From assembly GCA_013368325.1 (NCBI GenBank), contig JAACJK010000171.1:124001-188000 (forward strand): DNA of 64,000 nucleotides. Direction: 5' to 3'. Below are positions 55,201 through 64,000 of this stretch, one piece after another; position 1 is the first letter of the stretch, and the number at the start of each line of letters is the position of its first letter. Made by a program: the position numbers and the translations under genes. The DNA is from Ephemerocybe angulata. Taxonomy: Eukaryota; Basidiomycota; Agaricomycetes; Agaricales; Psathyrellaceae. The notes under the pieces were generated by a model. The model saw nothing but the letters and a program-made list of their open reading frames with translations, was not told the DNA's origin and ran no database searches.

Positions 55201-56587
55201 GTGTGGTCCCCGCTGGACTCGAACCCCGTCGCGGCGTTCGTGCATCGCGTTGTCATCCATGGGCAGACTGTCTACCTCGACGGAGCGCTGAGCGAGCAAC
55301 CGCAGGGCCGCGATATCTCGGCGGCGATCGTTCACCCGACTGCGACCGCTGCGAATGCACCCAAGGAAACTGTGGAACATGCGATCTCGTCGAGCACGCT
55401 GCACTCGGAGACGGGCTTCCTCCCGCACGCGCAGCAGCACGGCGCGCTTGTTCCCTCGACCTCGCTCTCGCATCTGCAGGAGCACCCTGCATTCCACAGG
55501 CGCCATATTCTCTCGGTCAAGCAGTTCGTGCAGCGCGATATTCATCATTTGTTTGCGCTCGCGCATGAGATGCGCCTTCAGGTCGAGAGGAACGGTACGC
55601 TCGATGTGCTCAAGGGCAAGGTGCTTTGCACGGCGTTCTTTGAGCCGTCGACGAGGACCAGTGCGTCGTTCGATGCTGCGATGAAAAGGTGTGGAGGTTC
55701 GGTCGTGCAGATCCATGCGGAACACTCGAGTGCGAAGAAGGGGGAGACGCTTGCGGATACCGTGAGGACTCTGGCGTGCTATGGAGATGCTATCGTTCTC
55801 CGCCACCCGGATGTGGGGAGTGCGCAGTTGGCGGCGAAGTACTCGTCGGTACCGATCATCAATGCTGGGGATGGGATCGGAGAGCATCCTACTCAGGTAC
55901 GTCTTTTCAATTATTGTCCAGGGGGTTGGCAGTTCATTAATTTTGTGTAATGCAGGCTCTGCTCGACGTCTTTACTATTCGCTCCGAGCTCGGAACCGTC
56001 AATGGCCGCTCGATCACGCTCCTGGGCGACTTGAAGAACGGACGCACGGTCCACAGCCTTGTGACGCTGCTTTGTAACTACAATGTGCGCTTGAACTTCG
56101 TCGCGCCGCCTGCGCTCGCGATGCCGGCGTCCGTCGTCTCCGCCGCGCGCAAGGCGGGGATTCCGGTCACGATCTGCGAGAGTTTGGACGAGGTCCTTGC
56201 GGATACGGATGTTTTGTATGTGACCCGGGTCCAGAAGGAGAGGTTTGAGAGCGAGGCGGAGTGGGTGCAGGTGAAGGATGCGTATAGGGTTGATCATGCG
56301 GTGCTTTCGAGGGCCAAGGAGGATATGATTGTTATGCACCCGCTGCCGAGGGTTAATGGTGCGTTTTTTCGGTTCCGAGGTTTGGTTCCGTGGATGAATG
56401 GCTGATTTGGGTTGCTTTGCGTAGAAATCGACCCAGAGGTTGATTATGACTCGCGTCGCGCGGTGTACTTCAGGCAGATGAGATATGGGCTCTTCGTAAG
56501 TGTGCTTCTTCCACCTTCGTGGGCTTGGTGCTCATATTCTTGTGCTTTCAGATTCGCATGGCCCTGCTTGCTAGCGTCATGGCTTAA
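49273..56587 (+). CDS. URA2: CAD-type multifunctional protein: GATase-CPSase II-pseudoDHOase-ATCase
   Basis: Catalyses the first two steps of de novo pyrimidine synthesis: carbamoyl phosphate from glutamine, bicarbonate and ATP, then carbamoyl aspartate; UTP feedback is typical of the family. About ten exons sum to 2224 residues, as expected. Glutaminase: [14 protein letters not shown] with QFHPES. CPSase N half: [60 protein letters not shown]. CPSase C half: [30 protein letters not shown]. The dihydroorotase-like domain lacks the metal-binding HxH ([17 protein letters not shown]), so is inactive as in other fungi. ATCase: [40 protein letters not shown]. The last exons are 71 and 36 nt. The N-terminal leader (polyAla) joins the conserved frame only through a short intron, e.g. 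49383-49423. Confidence 0.96.
49279..49302 (+). repeat. (GCT)8 polyalanine-coding repeat at the URA2 N-terminus
   Basis: Eight perfect GCT codons directly after Met-Ser. If the ATG at 49273 is used, the protein begins with eight alanines; length variation here would be in frame. Confidence 0.9.
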
Positions 56588-60718
<4,131 letters not shown>

Positions 60719-61207
60719 GCTGATGTGCATGCTTGTGGGTCTGGGGACAGGATATCTCGTCATCCTTGTGTTCGATCATTATTGACCGATAGCTGGAAGT
60801 GGGTTAGACGCCCACCGGTTGTAATATTATATACGGATTTGTAGCTTTTAAGCTTTAGTCTGTTAGTTAAGATATTTATCAGAATACGGACAAGTAGTAC
60901 TAGGTAGTGTTGTGAAGTAAATACATGAAACGTCCACCATGAGGCTTTCTTAACCGTTCTGAGTGCCCCTTGAGCTTGAGCGCTTAATTTCTGAAACACG
61001 TAATCATGGGGGCGAGAACATGTGGCTATGGTGGTCCTAGAGACCTTGGGAGTCTGTTCTGTCTGTTCTGTTGAAGCCCAGATACCCCTTGATGCCTGTT
61101 GATTGAACAGCGGTAGCTGACCTTATCCGCAGGTACAAGACGTAAATCGAACGCCATCTGGATCTAACTGTCCTGTATACTACATTTGACTTCCATATTC
61201 CCATGAC
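60719..61207. other. Intergenic between convergent halogenase and F-box gene
   Basis: AT-rich 3' flanks; the GCGCTTAA motif occurs at 60980. No gene seen. Confidence 0.6.
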
Positions 61208-62668
61208 CTAGTCGAACCAAACATCCACCTCGGCCCCACTGGCATCTTGAACCATCTGTCCAAACAGCGTAACATCCTCCTCACCGTTGATCTTACTCCA
61301 GGCGCTGTCCACGCCCAACAGCACCTTCCTCAGGCCACACCGCCTCACAAAGGCCGCAATCGCATTTTCTAACCGGTTCTCTACTCCCTCCGACAACAAA
61401 TTCACTTTAATTTTCCCGCACCTTGGCGCCCTAAACCCCTCCCTCCTCAAAATCGACGCCAAAAAGCCAGGGTTCTCGGCAAAGACCGTAAGGTACTCAA
61501 GGCGGGGGAGATTGGCGTCCCACTTCGCTGGCGGTGGGGTGCCCTGTGCGTAGCTGCCCCAAAGGAGCGTGATCTTGATTTCGACGGCAGCAGTGCAGAA
61601 GGGAAGAATATTGAAAACGCTCTGGGAGCGGGTGTGGAGGAGGTGGATGGTGTGGAGCGCGTTAAAGGTGAGCGGGGCAGGTTGGAGGAGCGTGGGGTTT
61701 GGTGGATGGATATAGATGCCTTGTAGTGTTACGTGCGTGAGCGAGGGGGCAGAAATCGAAGTCAGAACGGTGTGCCCAGTTGTAAGGCGGGGATCGGAGT
61801 CGAAGGGTATGAGAGTGGCGTGGGTCAAAGCGGGAAAGATGAGTGGGATTGTCACGTCTTGCTCTGGGGTTGGGCCTCGGATTTTAGAAGGGTTCAAAAG
61901 GGAAGTGGTGGAAGTGGAAGGCGATGGGGAGGGTAAGGTAAAGATACGTAGCCATGGTAGAGGAATGCAGAGATCAAGCTTCTTCCATCGCTCTCTATAG
62001 CCTTCCCCAAGAAAGCGGAGTAGTGCTGTATTTTCGATGAATGGATTCGTGCGGTGGCACATGATGCTGAACACCGAGCATCTTATTGTCAGCTGTAGTG
62101 GTCGAATTTTCCCTGTACGATCCATCCACTCTCTCAACAGACCCAAGTCGAAGTGTCGTCTCGCTCTCGCAGGCTCGTACTCGGAGTACTCGAAGTAAAG
62201 ATGGAGGTGAGACCATAGTTCTGTACAAGACCAGGCGACAGAGCGCCAGCTTTGGCAGACCGCCCCTAGTCGAAGCGAATGAGAGAGATGTGGGTCGTCG
62301 GGGATGGTGAGTAGAAAGATCGTAGTGAGGAGCTCGGCGGGTAACTTGGATATTGGCGCCAGGGCGTTTTGGTCCTGGGGGGAGGGTGTTGGGCTGGGTG
62401 GCGTTCTGTAAACTTCAGCGTTGGAGGTATAATCGTCGCCTCCGCGATAGCTGAAGTCGATCATTGGAATCGAGTGGCTCTGCAATTGCTCTGGCCTGTA
62501 TGGAAGGAAGCCTCCGCTGCTCGTAGAGGCCAGTTCATAAGTTGCCGCTGCCTTGGGATCTCCAGGGTATATCGGCGGATGCATAGACTGCATCGGTCGT
62601 TTAGATAGCAGTTCTAGTACATTGCACATGTTAGCTAGAGCTGGGAAGCGGTGGGCGCTGTAGAGCAT
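61208..62668 (-). CDS. F-box-like protein with long N-terminal extension
   Basis: Intronless 486-residue ORF. The first ~100 residues are low-complexity and may be partly untranslated (alternative Mets at residues 14, 26 and 69). The F-box segment APISKLPAELLTTIFLLTIP is followed by LRLGAVCQSWRSVAWSCTEL and WSHLHLYFEY, a good match to the basidiomycete F-box-like pattern. Then come LLREWMDRTGKIRPLQLTI and leucine-rich sequence to the end (AEVDVWFD). It lacks the GEEA motif, so it belongs to another branch than the genes at 3614-6496 and 30369-35717. Predicted SCF adaptor, substrate unknown. Confidence 0.82.
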   Translation of the reverse strand: MLYSAHRFPALANMCNVLELLSKRPMQSMHPPIYPGDPKAAATYELASTSSGGFLPYRPEQLQSHSIPMIDFSYRGGDDYTSNAEVYRTPPSPTPSPQDQNALAPISKLPAELLTTIFLLTIPDDPHLSHSLRLGAVCQSWRSVAWSCTELWSHLHLYFEYSEYEPARARRHFDLGLLREWMDRTGKIRPLQLTIRCSVFSIMCHRTNPFIENTALLRFLGEGYRERWKKLDLCIPLPWLRIFTLPSPSPSTSTTSLLNPSKIRGPTPEQDVTIPLIFPALTHATLIPFDSDPRLTTGHTVLTSISAPSLTHVTLQGIYIHPPNPTLLQPAPLTFNALHTIHLLHTRSQSVFNILPFCTAAVEIKITLLWGSYAQGTPPPAKWDANLPRLEYLTVFAENPGFLASILRREGFRAPRCGKIKVNLLSEGVENRLENAIAAFVRRCGLRKVLLGVDSAWSKINGEEDVTLFGQMVQDASGAEVDVWFD

Positions 62669-64000
62669 ACCTGGAAGTCAGAGTTGAAGCTGGACTTTAA
62701 AGAGTTGGCCGCCATCATTCAAGATTCACGAGGCGCTTGTGCATTCGCATGCGCGTCCATCGCCATCGTAGCAGATCGCCCGTGTTCGTTGCTCTCAGTT
62801 GGTCGTTGTCGTTGGTCCTTTGCTCTGTCAAAGGTGCTGTAACAAAGGAACACAGAAAGGCGGATTAGACCTGTCGTATAGTGTCCGGGATCATCGTGGA
62901 AAGGTACTGACGAATTCCGACGGTAAGGGGCTCGGGCATCTGGGACAGCTGTCAGTATACTATCACCAGTGCACTATTCGTGGTGGTCACCTGCCTCGAT
63001 ATTTCATTTCCAAAGGGTTGCTTCGTATTTTCTCCCTTTCAAAGGAGAACTCAGCGTGCCCTGGTCCTCGGCAAAGAAGGAGTCGGTTTGATGCTAGTAT
63101 TGGCGTACTGGCTTGAGCATAGTATAGCATGAGGTTTAAGCATGTTTCATCCTTTACTAGCTGCTTAGTTGCGATTTCCTGGAGAGAGTACGAGGCCGAA
63201 GAAGACAAAGGTTCTGGGTTGACCAAAAGATAGGGGTAAACCGTGGGTATCATCTTCCATAAACAGCCTGAGAGCTTTTGATGCGTCGCAAACGACACAA
63301 AGGACCTCGTTTCGTTACTTCCGAGTCTACAACCAACTTCCAACTTACTTTCAAGTTCCAACCACTGCCTACAGGTCTGGAAACTAGCTGATTACCTTTT
63401 ATTCCTGTGGTCTCTATCAAAGCCTTCGCGCCAGACATACTGAGGATGTGGCCTGCGCCCCTCCTTCCAAAGATGAGAACTAATATCACTTTCCAGCCGA
63501 GTTGGGATGGGGGGTGGGATTTGGACACCTTCCTCCATTTCATGATCATCCCTTTCTACTAACTATCAGACATACTATTTTCCCTCCTTACGTTGAGCCG
63601 CCTAACCTCCATGTCCATCTACCTCTCTTGATGGAGCAAAGCAAGCCTGAGCCTTGCCGGGTGAGTGAGTTTGATGGCAGATATCATCAGTATGTAGCGC
63701 TGACATGATGAGGCTATCACAGAATACCGAACAGTGCCTTCTCCTGTACGGTGTAAGTACGTATGTACGTACGGCGCTTAGAGAACCTTTTATCTCTCCG
63801 TCGCCCGTGTCGCAGTACACAATGACGGTGGGCGTCTACAAGACATCAGATCTAACGATTCATGCTAAACTAATGGAGATCTCCCACTTATAAAGTCTCC
63901 TCCTCCCAAAAGTGGCTGAGTGTGTACTAAGAAAGCCTCTGCATTCCTCAACATTGTACCGTGATGTCCATGACACCGCCCACCTGTTTGAGGAAAGGTA
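62669..64000. other. Right-edge intergenic region
   Basis: Promoter of the last F-box gene and 1.3 kb of flanking DNA. ORFs are short on both strands with no domain features. A GTACGTATGTACGTACGG stretch is near 63757. No gene seen; an exon of a gene beyond the window cannot be excluded. Confidence 0.5.

Noticed and set aside
54793..55887. 364-codon minus-strand ORF
   Set aside because: Antisense shadow of the dihydroorotase-like/ATCase part of URA2.

Overview
The window is a piece of a filamentous basidiomycete genome, most likely an agaricomycete. The evidence is gene content and structure: genes broken by many 44-70 nt GT-AG introns, an expanded family of intronless F-box-like proteins, a NACHT NTPase of the mushroom type, a phenol-type flavin halogenase like those of mushroom-forming fungi, and housekeeping genes (SLD5, beta-tubulin, NC2-alpha, STE24, URA2) with fungal architecture. 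No prokaryotic operon, CRISPR array, rRNA or tRNA gene was found. The species cannot be read from the sequence.

Layout. 1-2694: 3' part of an oxidosqualene cyclase with a substituted active-site position. 3.6-6.5 kb: two F-box-like genes on the minus strand. 7.3-10.3 kb: large SFP1-like C2H2 regulator. 10.3-15.5 kb: gene desert with degenerate sequence, followed by an F-box pseudogene. 16.3-22.6 kb: EamA transporter, alpha/beta-hydrolase, ornithine cyclodeaminase-like enzyme and a tandem pair of small secreted SnoaL-like proteins. This stretch looks accessory and could be a small metabolic cluster. 23.1-26.2 kb: STE24 CAAX protease divergent from a MAPR (cytochrome b5-like heme) protein, with a GATA array between them. 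27.8-29.8 kb: one-pass membrane protein with a long disordered tail. 30.1-36.3 kb: a head-to-tail segmental duplication. Each unit carries a divergent pair of F-box genes; the second member of the second unit has decayed. 36.6-42.4 kb: SLD5, NC2-alpha and beta-tubulin. 43.2-47.3 kb: a NACHT-type NLR-like gene whose proline-rich linker grew by exon-intron duplication and which lacks C-terminal repeats. 49.3-56.6 kb: URA2/CAD, the fused glutaminase-CPSase-pseudoDHOase-ATCase. 58.4-60.7 kb: flavin-dependent halogenase. 61.2-62.7 kb: another F-box-like gene.

How the genes relate. Conserved core genes (pyrimidine synthesis, replication, cytoskeleton, transcription repression, prenyl-protein processing) alternate with fast-evolving accessory loci (F-box family, NACHT gene, halogenase, variant cyclase, secreted SnoaL pair). 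F-box-like genes and their remnants are at eight places, so F-box birth and death is the dominant accessory process. Exon borders were worked out by hand from splice consensus and reading-frame continuity. Summed exon lengths are multiples of three for the cyclase, SLD5, beta-tubulin and URA2 models, which supports them, but individual borders may be off by a base.
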